From NCBI GenBank assembly GCA_015499995.1, contig JADNRV010000055.1, forward strand, positions 62,001 to 126,000: a stretch of DNA of 64,000 nt, written 5' to 3'. Both the position numbers and the translations under genes were made by a program. This DNA is from Flammula alnicola. Its lineage: Eukaryota; Basidiomycota; Agaricomycetes; Agaricales; Strophariaceae. Below the pieces are notes generated by a model. That model was not told the DNA's origin. It did no database searches and saw only the letters and a program-made list of their open reading frames with translations. Numbering within the stretch: position 1 is the stretch's first letter; each line of letters starts with the position of its first letter. Below are positions 46,501 to 58,665 of the stretch, piece by piece.

Positions 46501-47260
46501 AGCACAGACAGAACAGTCGGTGACGATATGTTGGAGGATTTGCTGCGGCAGTATTCGTCGATGCGGGCGCGCTATGGTAGGCTCTATGGAACTATTTGAG
46601 TTTGGGCGTCGCCAAATAGGTGAGATCTTTTCTTGTTCAGGCGAGAGAGTAGGTTGTCCGTCTGGGTCACTGTAAACCAAACAATGAGCGAAGGGTAACA
46701 TATATGAATATAAGCACTTACGAATAGACTGGGTTTGACGAACGTGTCACTTGGACTGGATCGTCCCACATTGGGAAAAAAAGACCATTGACAGTGCCTC
46801 CCTTCTTGAGTATATAGAATTGTTCCTCTGTAAAGACTCAGAACCCCAAAATGGAAAAATTACTTCGAAACATACGAGGAGAGAAATGATCTATTCCAAC
46901 TGGAGTCAGCCGAAGATCTGGTGCTAATGTTTGGCTCGGCGAGTTTCCTGTCTTTGCATTGCTTCGAGAGATTTCAACGAACTTCTTGATCTTTTCAGCT
47001 CTTTCGAGTGCCTTTGCAGCACTGGTTTTCCATTGTTGTTTGCATTTATCAGTTGCAATGCTAGATCGGCTGAGATGAAGGTAAGATTCTGCAGCTTTGA
47101 TGTAGAGTCGAAAAGCCTGGTCGTAATCCTTAGCAAATTCAGCCTTCGAAGCTTTCGAGGATATCATCTATGAGGAAGTATCAATATATCGAATATGCAT
47201 ACAAAGAGGAGCGTAGATCACCTCTGCATCGCGTTCTGAGGGTGATGCATTCCTGTCCAT
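43572..47260 (-). CDS. palB: PalB/Rim13 calpain-like cysteine protease
   Basis: More than ten exons. A short first exon (ATG at 47260, MDRNASPSERDAE) splices to the MIT domain (MISSKASKAEFAKDYDQAFR, LYIKAAESYLHLSRSS). The calpain core follows: LSPEQEKISPIWRRP, then the catalytic Cys in IVTDCSVCASISVCLEHG, and the catalytic His in PSHSYAVIDADETEDRR. C2-like domains make up the rest (DGVYLSWDPNIWQKPLIFHG, ARIEFSCEGRSDEEIWVLLT, GILCISASYDGDAREVGFTL, VTSGAYDDTIAGVATPQS), ending TATGKFCG. PalB acts with ESCRT-III in the Rim/Pal alkaline-pH pathway, cleaving PacC/Rim101. The position expected to hold the catalytic Asn reads Asp (FTVLDPWVHP). All junctions checked stay in frame. Confidence 0.88.
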
Positions 47261-47807
47261 TGGTAGCACGAATGGTATCCACAACCGCAGACTGTCCACA
47301 ATTTCAAGTTGGATCTCGCTTGAGAATTAATTTGATTGTGCCAGAGTGGCTAAGGGCTGAGAGAGTCAAACGTTGGAAATTTTCAATGATGCTGAAAGAA
47401 TGAGCGATCTAAGATGAACAGAGAGCTCAAAGAAACCTCTTGGGTTTCTGTTACACACGTTGAGAGCCAAGAACTTGAATTTGAAAGGGAGGCCGGTTAC
47501 AATCACGTGATACATATATGGTTATATTTAGCACTTTAAGTTTCTCACTGCTCATCGACATCTCCCATCTCCAGAATGCCCGGGCAGCTTCCTTTGGATG
47601 GCTTTCCCAATTTGAAGGCTTTTTGAAGGCTTTCCTCAAAATACGCGGGTCATCAAGGGTTCCTTATAATTATCGCACAAGACATGGATGGGAGGAGTTA
47701 GATAACCTTAATTAAAAGATGGGCATCCCCTTCTCAAGTTAAAATTTCAAGCTGAAGCCTGTCGTGACCGCTGAACCTCTGTGCTGATACTCGATATCAA
47801 TCAAGCT
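47261..47807. other. Intergenic between PalB and the sugar transporter
   Basis: About 550 bp with PalB promoter sequence and the transporter's 3' end. No coding frame or repeat is supported. Confidence 0.5.
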
Positions 47808-50329
47808 TTAAGTATGTTCAATACTCTTCTCTTCATCTGAGTTAGAGTCCTTTGAAGGCTTTCCGCCAATATTGTCTCCGGTAAAACTCGTCGCTTTCGC
47901 ATCCCCGAATACTTCGTTCATTTCTTCCAAAGTTTTTCCTGTACGGTAGTCAGTAAGAAGACCGAGGAGTAGAAGTATTAAGAAACATGCTTGCCTTTTG
48001 TCTCAGGGAAGAACAATGTAATTGCGATTAAATCCACAAAATTGAGGCAGACAAAGAGCATATAGAACTTCCAGCCAACGTTTGCTAAACCCAGAGGAGC
48101 CACCTTCAACGAACGAATTCGTGAGCAAGCTTGAGGATATAAGGAAGAGAACACTGAAATTTGCATACCTGTGCAAGGAGCGTGTTGAAAGCCTAGGGAA
48201 TCGGTGAGTACACTGACTGCAGATATTTGGTATAATATTACCCAGTTGAAACACGTTGCTACGCTCGTTCCAATAGCACGAGTATTTGTCGGGAAGACCT
48301 GCAGGACAAGAGGGCATTGCATCAGGGGGCCAAATCTTTTAGAGAAATTGTTGAATATCTAACCTCAGATGCTAATACCCAGCTGACAGGGCCAAAGCTA
48401 ACGGAGAAGAAAATGCTCGTCAGGAAAATCATGGCGATACCAGCTCTGTATTTTTCAGTCAGTTTTACAACGGTGTCAAATTCAGCATACCAAACCTTTG
48501 AGCAGCGGAATTCGCATTAGGGGAACCAACGGGATTGTGAGCTAAAATAGCAGCCAAGATTGAGAAAGTAGCAACGAAACTCGCTGCTCCAAACATGAGT
48601 GGTTTTTTGCGCCCAACACGATCAAGTGCAAATATGATGAAGCTTGGATGAAATAATCAGACACAAGTTCGAGCGATCACCGTAGGATATACATACAAAA
48701 GATTCGCAATTGGCCCGATTGCGCCGTAGATCCTGTGTTGTTAGACTAATATATGAGAATGAAAAGCTCAAGAATTGGCAGGTTCCACTGACCCCTGCAC
48801 AAGAAGAGACTTTCCCCCTGTAACTCCGAGACTAGTGTACATCTGTGGTCCGTAGTAGTTGATGACTTCGTAAAAACAAATTGGATCAAACCAAGATAAA
48901 ATGAAGTCGGGATAAGCTTACCATTAATTCCGGTGAACTGACAGAATACCTGCACACCAACTGCAACAAGAGTGCGTCGCTGCATCGCCCGAGTTGCCCA
49001 GAGGTCGCTCAACCTTCGACTTCTCACAGAAACCTCTGCCTTTATGGACCCGTACATCTCCGCATATTCCTTATCCGCAGAAACTTTGTTATTTCCGTGC
49101 AGTTTGAGCACAACTTCATGCGCTTCTTCGTCCCTTCCGACTTCCAAAAGCCATCTCTATAAAACATATGAGCCTGGGAGGAACGGGTACTTGAAACAGG
49201 AAACATACTGGACTATAAGGCAAAAATTGTATACCCACGAGGAGCAGTCCCGCTGGGAGCATCTTTTATGATTGGGCGTTATTGAGTAAAAAAGATCAAA
49301 TTCTAATAAACACGATTGACTTGCCTGCAATCCTAGGGGAAGTCTCCAAGAGGCGTCTGATTTGATAAATTGTGAGCCGTATCCAACCTGTGTGGCGTTT
49401 AAGTGGGAGGAAAAGATGGAGAGGTCTCAAGCTTACCCAGTTCGCCACGATGAATCCTATTCCTATCATTTGTTGGTTCAATCCCACCAAAAAACCACGA
49501 ATTGCGGGAGGTGCAATTTCCGTCTAAAAGGCGACAAGTTGAGCTCAGATATTACAACATATCATAACTCCTGACGTTGTACAAGGGGACTGTCATAGAC
49601 AAGACACTATATTAAGCGCGAGTCAATTTCTGAGATATTTAGAGACATATAGGATACGTTACCCGATAGCGAAACCAGCGATGATACGGCCAACAAGCAG
49701 AGTGGCGACATTACTTGCACCAGATTGCATTGCGCAACCCCAGAGAGCAAATGTGCAACCAATCTTGCTCACAGGACTGAGTGCTAGGTTCAATTTTTCT
49801 TAAGGGTTCAACGAGCATACCTGGATAGTCCGTTTCCTTCCATATCTGTCGTTAGCCCTGAGGAACGTCCGTAAATCCAGGATTATTAGAATAATTCGAA
49901 GACGACCATCCGGCGGCAGCTGCTCCAAAGAAACACCCGCCTGCGTTGCGTTCAGTCAGTCGCTAAGAAATGCGTATATGTGGCATACCGTTGAAGGTTG
50001 ACACTATGGCTCCTTTGATGTTGGGATCGTTGCCAAATGCGCAAGGTAACGGCTCATGGTTAGCACAGACGCGATGATACCACTGTCTCGATTTAGAACA
50101 ATGAACATATATAGAGAAGCCAAAAATACGGACCTGTCATATCTATGGGGTGTGTAGCATTGCCAGCGTCATTCGTGAGGAATATAGAAATCAGCAAAAG
50201 TACATGCCCGAAAAGAAATGCACCTTTTGCGGTATGCTTGAAGTTAGCTCACATATCACAACACAAAACATTTATAAACATACCGATGGACGAGAAAAGT
50301 GCGATGAAAATATTGTAAGGCAGGCCCAT
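47808..50329 (-). CDS. MFS sugar transporter, one frameshift
   Basis: More than ten exons cover the whole family: MGLPYNIFIALFSSIGAFLF, a 9-nt micro-exon for Y-D-S, GIIASVLTMSRYL, then after a shift AFGNDPNIKGAIVSTFNGGC, FFGAAAAGW, NDRYGRKRTIQ (motif A), GFLVGLNQQMIGIGFIVANW, LLVGIQFLPYSPRWLLEVGR, VGVQVFCQFTGIN, VINYYGPQMYTSLGVTGG, FPTNTRAIGTSVATCFNW, and FFPETKGKTLEEMNEVFGDA. The frame breaks once near 50041, where one base appears missing between YL and AFGND; everything else is intact. It should transport hexose or a related sugar at the plasma membrane. The broken frame means either a very recent null allele or a sequence error. The intron after PLGLQ uses CAG|GCAAGT. Confidence 0.85.
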
Positions 50330-50422
50330 ATTGTGGTGTTCGTATCTGTTGAGCAGAATGGGAAGACCAAGTCAAAGAAAAACTTCAGTATCCCTTCTTA
50401 AGTATTGAGTAGCCCAATGCAC

Positions 50423-52029
50423 TCAAAAACACGGAGAATCTGCGGAGCATGCTGCTGTGAGGTAGGAGGTCACGAGTACGAATGAGTGTACGAATTGGAA
50501 TTGGAATTGGAAGGAGAGACATGAAGAAGCACAAAGCGGGCCGGCGAAGGTTGGGGTAACAGAGTTTCCCGAAGGATGAGAAAACATTTCTGATGTTGCC
50601 AGTTTCCGACAGCCGTGAGACTCGGACAAGTGTAGTTCAGAGAAAGGCAAGTAAATTGAACTTGGTATTCTGAATAAAAGGGAGGTGCAACAATGAATGG
50701 ATTCAAAGGGCAGAAGAGCAACTAGAAATATCGAACATGGATAATGATGGTCATTATAGCAAGAATTGGACGGAAGACAAGGGCAGGTACAATTTTTAAA
50801 TCTTTGGTTCTGCATGGGGTTCATCGGGTGCTGGCTCTGACGATTGTGACGTTTCGCCAGAGGGAAATACTCGGGAATTAATGACCTGTGATAACAGATC
50901 GCATGAGTATGCACAAGAAACATATGGGGTATCAACTTACTCGTAGACTCCCTTATCCTTGTCGCTCCAGACTACAAATATGACTCTTTCAAGCTAGAAA
51001 GAAGATAAGATGTTACTTGGTTTTGGAACCCAAGAAGATCAGAGTCTATTCTTACCTTACTCCCTTGCTCCGATTCTAGGAATGTCTGACCGTGTTCAGC
51101 GCAATACGTGTTGCATCCACGATCGGATACGAATATATGCCAGTGGAGATTGAGGGAAATGCCTGACCACGAAGGAAATTAGTGAGGATAGTAACACTGG
51201 AAATAGATGAAATATTCACAGTATGTCTTAATTCATTCTCGACGGCCAGCTCCAGACTTGTCTTATAAGACGAGGCAAGTTGTACGGCCTTCTCCTCTTT
51301 ATCGCGCGTAGAATAGACCGGCCCGACAGTGTGGATGATGTAGCGCCTGGTAAGAAGGGTTTATGCAAAAAGTCCAGATAAAAAGAGATGAAGTAGGGAC
51401 CGACGCGTGGAGATGGTAGCCTCGTGTGATCTTCGATTGCCCAGTCAAGCATCCATTCAATTCACGGCCTGAAAGAAGATATACTCAAGTAAGTGAGCGA
51501 AAGGACGATGTCCGGAGGATCTCATACATTCTTCAAGAAGTTTTGGACCAGCCGCTGCATGGATCGCGCCGTCAACTGAAGAATCATTTAGCATTCAGCA
51601 CATATTCTAGCACCACACACCGCAGCGTACCTCCACCACCACCTGTATGATAGACGGCCGGGAGATCGAGAATGAAATGGGATGCAAACAGACAGAGTAC
51701 AGCGCGACGAACCGAGCAAACTGCGATTGGCAGCATTGACGATTGAATCGATGTCCAACCGCGTAATATCACCCTGACTGACGCGCCAACAGTAAGATCC
51801 ATCTTATCAAGTTCGAGGGTTGGTTGAACGAAACGCACAACAGAGATACGCGGTCCAGGAGCGCGGGATCTGGCTGATACCGAACCTTCTCTTTAGCAGG
51901 CTCGGCTTTCAGCACTGCAGACTTGTAGAGCTCAGCGATGGTCTTGATATCCTTTAGCCGAACTATATAAGAGGCATCAGTGTTAGAGGACGATGTCGAA
52001 CGAGGCGAGGCCGGAGCGTTTGTAGACAT
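50423..52029 (-). CDS. Macro-domain (ADP-ribose processing) protein
   Basis: From MSTNAPASPRSTSSSNTDAS at 52029, exons give YIVRLKDIKTIAELYKSAVL and YQPDPALLDRVSLL, then the macro domain: RLDVDSIVNAANRSLLG joined to GGGVDGAIHAAAGPKLLEEC, the ITRGYHLHARYIIHTVGPVY segment, KTSLELAVENELRHI, AFPSISTGIYSYPIVDATRI and LERVIFVVWSDKDKGVYESL. NAAN and the G-rich G-G-G-V-D-G loop bind ADP-ribose; S-T-G-I-Y-S-Y-P binds the diphosphate. It resembles MacroD-type mono-ADP-ribosyl hydrolases. After SLIPEYFP the annotated frame runs on for about 150 unlikely residues to 50423. One base more at 50875-50877 would end it at 50796 as a short Ser/Pro-rich tail, which is more natural. Confidence 0.85.
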
Positions 52030-52711
52030 TGGGGTCCTGTAACGTTGTGGTACAATGAGAACAGCACTAATTGCGTAATTTGAGTAATAAGGGATGAGAT
52101 CACCGAGACTGCACTAACCCCATATCTCATCACCAAAGTATGATGTCGTATGTACCTCTGAAGACCTAACTGGCACGAGCAACTAAGTGATGTTGAATAT
52201 GCACACACAATCTGGCCAAGATTAGCATGCTGTCTGCTGGAGCCACACGAGGCTGCGGGTTATTGATAGGCGCAGGTACTGAGTCTCATACTAGCAGTAC
52301 CGCAAATTTTGGTTCTTGTGGCTAGTGTTAACAACTAAGAGTACAGATGGTATAAGTAGTACGAAGAAAAGTCGCCAAGTATGGCCACTGCGCCCCGCGC
52401 TTCGGTAGACGCATAGAATTCCAATGATGTAAAAAGCGAGCGAGCGAAAAGAGAACATGATTGAACCGAAGTGACCACCCAAAAACCGAAAACAAATGCG
52501 TGAAGAGGCGTTAGGCGAAAAATGAAAGACCGCAGTATTAATGCTATCCAATATCCCTCGGGGATGGTCGTCCAAAGTCATCGGATATAGGTAATTAGCA
52601 TGGTATAAAGATAGACAGTTGTAAGCCGATAGGAGGGCTATATACTTTGTCAGATGCCAGAACTTTGATGAACTGAAAATAAACAAGAAGACAAACTTAC
52701 AGTCGTAGAAA
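52030..52711. other. Intergenic between macro-domain and kinase genes
   Basis: About 680 bp. One minus-strand frame (52291-52731) is open for 146 codons but reads as random sequence with no motif; it is the kinase 3' UTR plus the promoter of the macro-domain gene. Confidence 0.5.
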
Positions 52712-54388
52712 TCATGATGCTGCGTAACCATGCGTGCCGTTAGGTATTGGAGGGAAGTGATGCTGATCGGTACTTTCTAGCATAGGAGAACCGGCCTGAG
52801 AACGGTCGACAATTGTTGCAGTCGGAATGATGGTCCCAGTTACTGAGTGAGCCATAGTCCGATCAGTGCTGTCAGACTCTGTCCCAAGTGCGACGACAGG
52901 TTGGTTATGTGGATAGTAGGACATGCGTTTCATGCTGCTAAAATTGTACAAGGTGAACCTGGAAGGAGTTAAAAGGTCAGCAATCATGTTTGGATCAGCG
53001 ACGATAAAGTGCTAACTGCTCCTCAAGTTGGCGCAACTCGGGTTTCATTTTTTCGAGGTCGGGGTTGGCCTTGCGTTTCGAGTGGGTCAAAGGCTTTTCA
53101 ACCATCAAAAATTCGTCGAGTTCGTGTGATACATCGAAGTTGGCTTGCTTCATCTACATTGAGGGATGGAAATTGTACTGTCAATGTCATATCGAATGGC
53201 GGTAGACAAGAAACCCACATCAGGGACGAAAGGTGGTTGACATTCTTTGCTCTCAAGGTCATCCCAAGGAATACCGGTAAACCAAGGGTGGTGTCGAATA
53301 TCTTCCACGCCCTGTCCATTGGGTCGACAGCCCAGCCGTGTCGCGGGATCACGATTGATAAACTGGCTGCCTATGAGCTAGAGAACTGCAAGAAATTGGA
53401 TGGAAACTCACTCCTTTCAGAGCCCTCACACCCTCTTCGCTGCAACGCTGCGATGCGTCCTCAGGGAACCTAAGCGGATCCTTTATGATAGCCTGCGTCA
53501 TCTTCTCAGAAGTTCGGCCATCGAAAGGACGTTTGTGGAAGATCAATTCGTAGGCAGTGACACCCAAACTCCACCAATCAATCTGCCAAGAATAACCTTT
53601 CTTGTTGAGAACTTGGGGAGCCATGTAAGCCATGCTTCCAGCAACACTTGTGTGCAGCCGGCGTTCGGAGTAATGGATGGCAACGTTGAAATCAGTGATG
53701 TGAGCATGTCCCATAGCATCCAGTAGAATGTTATCGGGCTTCAGGTCTCTGTCCTAGAGTAAGTGTCATGTAGAAAGGGGATCAAAAACTTGAATGAAAT
53801 ACCGATGAATTATCCGCTGGCGATGAAGATATTCTAAAGCGAATGAAAGCTCGGCGATCCAAAAACGGACGACTTCTTCCTTAATATAGCCTTTGCGTTC
53901 CAAATGGACTGTGAAATGACTGAGGTCAACGAGTGTTGGAACAAAGGGGTTTAACGACGCACATCGCAAATCCCCCCCTAACATCAAGTCCAGCACGAAG
54001 AAACAGTTCTCATCATCTTGGAAGGCGTAACGTAAATTGACAATAAATGGGTGGTCGATCTAGAGAAAGCGGCATTAGAGGTTGTGGGTTTACGGGTGGA
54101 TGAAAATGAACGACCTCCTCTAGGAGTCTCCGTTCCTGAATAATGTTGGCAACAGCCTTCTGACGGATGCAGCGCGCTTTGTCGATGTACTTGAGGGCGT
54201 AAAGTTGTTTGGAACGTTTGTGCTCGACGACCCGCACCTGAAGAGTACTCTATTAAGTTGTGCTGAGGGAAAGTTTTCATGAGACTTGCCTTGCCAAAAG
54301 CTCCCTTTCCAACTGCTCGATGAAGGTCAAAATGGTAAAGCGTAACTTCACCGTCAAAGTCAACGGGCTCAGAGAAGCAGCATCCCAT
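52712..54388 (-). CDS. YANK/STK32-type Ser/Thr protein kinase
   Basis: Exons from MGCCFSEPVDFDGEVTLYHF (54388) to TDQHHFPPIPNGTHGYAAS. Gly2 and Cys3-Cys4 form a likely myristoylation and palmitoylation signal. The kinase domain shows VGKGAFGKV (glycine loop), LYALKYIDK (VAIK Lys), HPFIVNLRYAFQDDENCFFV, IIHRDLKPDN (HRD), ITDFNVAIHYSERRLHTSVA with DFN in place of DFG, MAYMAPQVLNKKGYSWQIDW, LGVTAYELIFHKRPFDGRT and FINRDPATRLGCRPNGQGVE. DFN and the AGC-like C-lobe are features of the YANK (STK32) family. The C-tail carries ELDEFLMVEKPLTHSKRKAN. The substrate is unknown. It is divergent from YVC1. Confidence 0.9.
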
Positions 54389-54889
54389 CTCGCATTCCGT
54401 GAAGGAGGATTTAGGAGAGCAATATGGAGAAGGGAGGTTAAGAGAGGAGCGAGAACAAGAAGAGTCGTATTGGGAGATCGGAAAGTTAGGGCGTAAACAG
54501 ACGATATAGGGACAAAGGTCCTAAATGGCAACCCCCGAACTCTTCATCTCTTTTTGGATAAAAGCCCCATTTAGGTCCGCCAGAATGAGAGAACAATAAC
54601 TTCTCCTCCTCCTCTCAATTCCTAATAGTTTCAAGAATGTGGAGGCAAAAGACAAAAAGAAAACAGACCAGATAATAAACCCATAAAATCAGACTAGTCT
54701 CATCCCTGTCCGACCCTTTCTCCTCAACGAGCGTCCCTAAACCGGACCTCAAATATTCCCATCAGCCAAATATTGACTGCACTACCTCATGTTTACAGCT
54801 TTGAACTAACACGCTTCTCCCAAGCAACCAGTGCATTTCGACATCTTGTTTCTCTTTCGGTTTCTGCATTGTACACGACTTCTTCTCTC
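54389..54889. promoter_or_regulatory. Bidirectional promoter, kinase and YVC1
   Basis: A 501-bp spacer between two divergent starts with no coding frame. It probably serves both genes. No specific element stands out. Confidence 0.5.
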
Positions 54890-57800
54890 ATGGATCCTGA
54901 ACAACAGGCATCAGTTCTTTTGGCGCCAACGGTGGAAAGTCTGGCATCTGTCAAAGTCTTCCCGCTCATACCTGCTCTTAAACGAGATGTTACTGTACAT
55001 CTTTGTTCCTTTTGAGTATCCAGTAGCTGACTTTATGTTTATAGAATACAATCGGTATGTCTGGTTGATTCCTCGCACCGTAAACTTCCTGGTCCTCAAC
55101 ATATGACGCAATGCAGACACCGCGTTAAGTTGGGAGTTAGTCCGTCTCCTGCTCTTCTTTGCGAGCCAATTTCTTACATGAAGGCTCCCAGGCAACTGAC
55201 TGCGGCCGATATCAATTTTTCAATCGTGCGCCCCATCGTCGGCAAATATGCGCGTCTCAAGAACATGGCCGTCGTATATGTGTGTCTGGTGGTCAGGTCC
55301 TACTTTCTGGCAGAGGCCGAAACAGAACTGGCTGTCGCTGGTGTCATGCTCTCGCGTGCCAGCCTTTGCGAGATTTTGGCCATGAAGTTGCTCAGTCGTT
55401 TCGCGACAAATTATATTCAGCTCGTGGCAGTCCTAACAACAACCTGGAACCCGTTAGCTGGTGCGACGAATCAGGTTGTGGAAGAAGTGAAGCACGTTCT
55501 CAACGACGACGATATTGACTCTGTTCAAAGTGCAATTGAGGTACGTACTGTATATACCATACATACCCTTGTGGGTTGACTGACTTAAAATAATGCGTAG
55601 ATGGCAATCGCTACACGTGCCAAAACATTCCTCGCATCTCCAGTAGCGCAGCAAGTGGTCAACGACATATATTCCGGCAGGGTGGTTTTCTCAGTCACTG
55701 CAAACCGTTCCATTCTAGCGGACAACTATAAGCCACGGGCCATCGAAATATACAATCCTCATAAATCACCTTTTATTGATCACTACCGGTGAATAATCTG
55801 GGATCCTACGGCTTTGCAACACATGGTTCAACTAACTGTTGTAGCCTTCGCGTTCCTAAATATGGCGCATACCTGGAATTCGTTAATTTCGCCTTACTTT
55901 TGTTCACGTTTGTCCTGTGTCTTTCAAGTACGTCGGCTTCCCCGACTCTTGTCTCCAGAATTGACAATTCTCAGACAAGGACAGCACAAAGGTCACTGTC
56001 TGGGAAATGGCGTTTATCATACTAGCCAGCGCCTTCACTTTGGAAGAATATACTGCATCTACTGAGCACGGTTGGATCAGTGCGTCGCTTACCGTTCCCA
56101 GTGTTTCACTTTTCGTTGACAACATGACAAATTTGCCAGTTTATATCGCCAATGTAAGATCAACCCCGAACTTCACTTTTCTTCGTCTGATGTTTCTCCT
56201 ACCTAGATGTGGAATGCCTTTGACTTCGCCTTCATCGTGATATTTGTTGCATATCTAACCATGAGGGTCAGAGGCCTCAGTAACGGCGATAGTGAGACAT
56301 TTCTTCGTTGTGTCCATCTACGCTGGAACCGACGACATTGTCATCATCCTCACAGTTGCTGCGTCCGACATGGCATTCGACGTCCTTGCATGTGGAGCAT
56401 GTATCCTCTTTCCCAGGTATAGCATCTCCCTCTCACGTAAATCAACGAATAGTCTAACCAGTACCATTGATAATTAGATTAGCCTTTTTTGCTGTTTCGA
56501 ATAACGTGGTCATCTTGTAAGTACACTGCGGGACCATGTTTCATCACGACAACTGACAATTTTAATGTTAGATCGCTACGTGCCATGATCTCCCAGTTTG
56601 TCTTCTTTATCTCCATTGCAGCCATCTGCTTTTCTGGGCTGCTGTTCACATTGTGGACGCTTGGTAAGAATCCCTGCTCTCCAATCATTTTTCCAAAACA
56701 TAACTGCTCCGTTCATAGCCAGCGATGATCCCGTAGGGCACGAACATTGGACGTTCAAGTCCATAGCCTGGCTAATGGTCCAAATATGGTTCGGTAATAC
56801 ATATCTGAGTTTTGCGCAGGCTTCGAGCTTCCATCCTCTGTTTGGGCCGATCCTCATGACTATCTTTGCTGCTTTGTCAAATACGCTCTTGTTGACAAGT
56901 AAGCATATATTCAACTTCTACTGCAACTCATCACTTACCGTTTGATGGACACTAGTATTGATCTCCATCTTGTCAAACACTGTCGCCAGAATCGATGCAG
57001 TGAGTCACGGAATAATTACCTCCGACACATCGGAACTCATGGGTCACTTTTCAAACAGAATGCTACCCAGGAGGTTTGCTGGATTGCTTCGATATCTTTT
57101 TCTTCGACTTACATTGAAGTTCGCAGTATCTTTTCCAATATACAATTACGACAATTGAAGGGTAAGTCTTCTTCGTCTGGTATGACTTTCCGTCGCTAAG
57201 ACCCTCCATCAGTGTCAAATCTGATGCATTATTCTCCTACCAACCTCCCTTCAACATTCTCGCTTTCGTCATTCTAAAGCCTGCGTCATGGTTCCTTACT
57301 CCTCGCGCCCTTCACTCTTTCAACGTTTTTCTCATCAAGCTGACCAGTCTACCTCAACTCGTCATCATCGGCTATACGAACGGTACTGGTCTACAGGCCA
57401 AAAACTTCGCCAATCCAGCAAAGATGCTGCGCAATCATTATTCAATAGCCTTCCGAGGCATATAAAGAATATGCCTCTCATTGAAGCACTTGTAGGCTCC
57501 TCTTCAAATGACCTATATGATGCCATTTTTGATGTGGAGATCAACGACGATGAATACGACATTTTTGACGAGTCGGATGCAGACCACGATGTTCCTCAGC
57601 TGCGATCTCTGCATTCTAGAGAGAATATCCGGAGCGGCAGTGCCCGAAGCTCCACTAGATCACCTGCACCCAGAATTCGCACACGCCGTGCTAGTACTCT
57701 TACCCCCAGCGGTGGTGGCGCGAACCAAGCTCCACACAGGCCTCGCCCAAACAGCGTGTTCTAAGCCCCACTGCGCTCAGTCCTCTTGAGGTAATAACTA

Positions 57801-58209
57801 CTCCAGAAATCGCACCTCTATCCTCAAACAATCTCAGCCCGCTTGCTCGGCTGGTTAGCTCCCGATTCTCGTCTATCGGCGGGCTTCCGCCTAACTCTTC
57901 CGCCGAATCCAGTAATTCAGCTATGGCGGCCCAGGCGGTTGTTCAAGCCGCGGCGACCTCTGAGGCCAGTCTTAAACGTATTGAATCGCTTGTGGAAGCA
58001 GTTGGTCGACTTCCTGTGCAAAAGCTCAAAGACGAAATGAAGGAGCTTCAGGTGTGTTTTTCTTTGGGTTCCTACATTTATCGCACTTTAAACATACGAA
58101 ACACAACCCTCCTCAGGATCGGCAAGCACGCATAGAAAACCTTCTTCTGATGCTCACGCGTGGAATGCGCAATGAGACGCCAACACATCGCCAAGGGACT
58201 ATGCCCTAG
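54890..58209 (+). CDS. YVC1: Vacuolar TRP-type cation channel Yvc1, two frameshifts
   Basis: More than ten exons starting MDPEQQASVLLAPTVESLAS, with a 10-nt micro-exon (aatacaatcg, 55043-55052). Recognisable blocks: ADINFSIVRPIVGKYARLKN, MAVVYVCLVVRSYFLAEAET, NYKPRAIEIYNPHKSPFIDH, YRLRVPKYGAYLEFVNFALL, RAMISQFVFFISIAAICFSG, WTFKSIAWLMVQIWFGNTYL, SFAQASSFHPLFGPILMTIF, FNVFLIKLTSLPQLVIIG, then in another frame YERYWSTGQKLRQSSKDAAQ, NSLPRHIKNMPLIEALVGSS, and in a third frame RVLSPTALSPLEVITTPEIA, ending RQARIENLLLMLTRGMRNET. The channel releases Ca2+ from the vacuole. Two single-base deletions (57370-57374 and 57746-57748) disrupt the cytosolic tail; the rest, including the pore, is intact. Confidence 0.9.
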
Positions 58210-58665
58210 CTGCTGTAACAACATGTTTTCTTTGGTTTGAATCATGATTGATGACCGTTAACGAACTTACGAGCAAAGCATTATTGAACAACATAGTTCC
58301 TGACCCGCACTTGTAATATAATTTATTTCGATGATTCGTTCTCTGATTGTAGACGGCGTGTTTTAGTCACATAGAGGAATATGTCCAAACTTTGTCAACT
58401 GGCTTGAGTTGGGCGCCGTAGGGCGCCATTGATTGATATAACACTTTCATAATCTAGGGACCAAAAGCAACAAATCTTCAGGTCTGGCCAATAATGATCA
58501 GGCATGCCCAACTCTTATCTCTATCCCGACAAATCTTACAAGAGGCCTTTCAATCAATGCTTATGCTCCATGGTAATGGAGCATATCAGTATAAACTTGA
58601 AAGACGAGTCAGCGCATACGACATTCATGGAGAACGGAACTGACGAATTCGAACAATAATTAAGT
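58210..58665. other. Intergenic, convergent 3' ends
   Basis: Spacer between YVC1 and methyltransferase copy 1, about 450 bp, no gene or repeat seen. Confidence 0.55.

Noticed and set aside
47338..47370. tRNA A-box-like string (agagtggctaagggc)
   Set aside because: No B-box or cloverleaf follows within a tRNA length. No tRNA was found in the window by eye.
50423..50790. Long C-terminal extension of the macro-domain protein
   Set aside because: The reading is Cys/His/Ser-rich noise; a one-base difference at 50875-50877 gives a natural short end, so I do not treat the extension as a domain.
52291..52731. 146-codon minus frame after the kinase
   Set aside because: It overlaps the kinase end, has no motif, and has the composition of UTR sequence.
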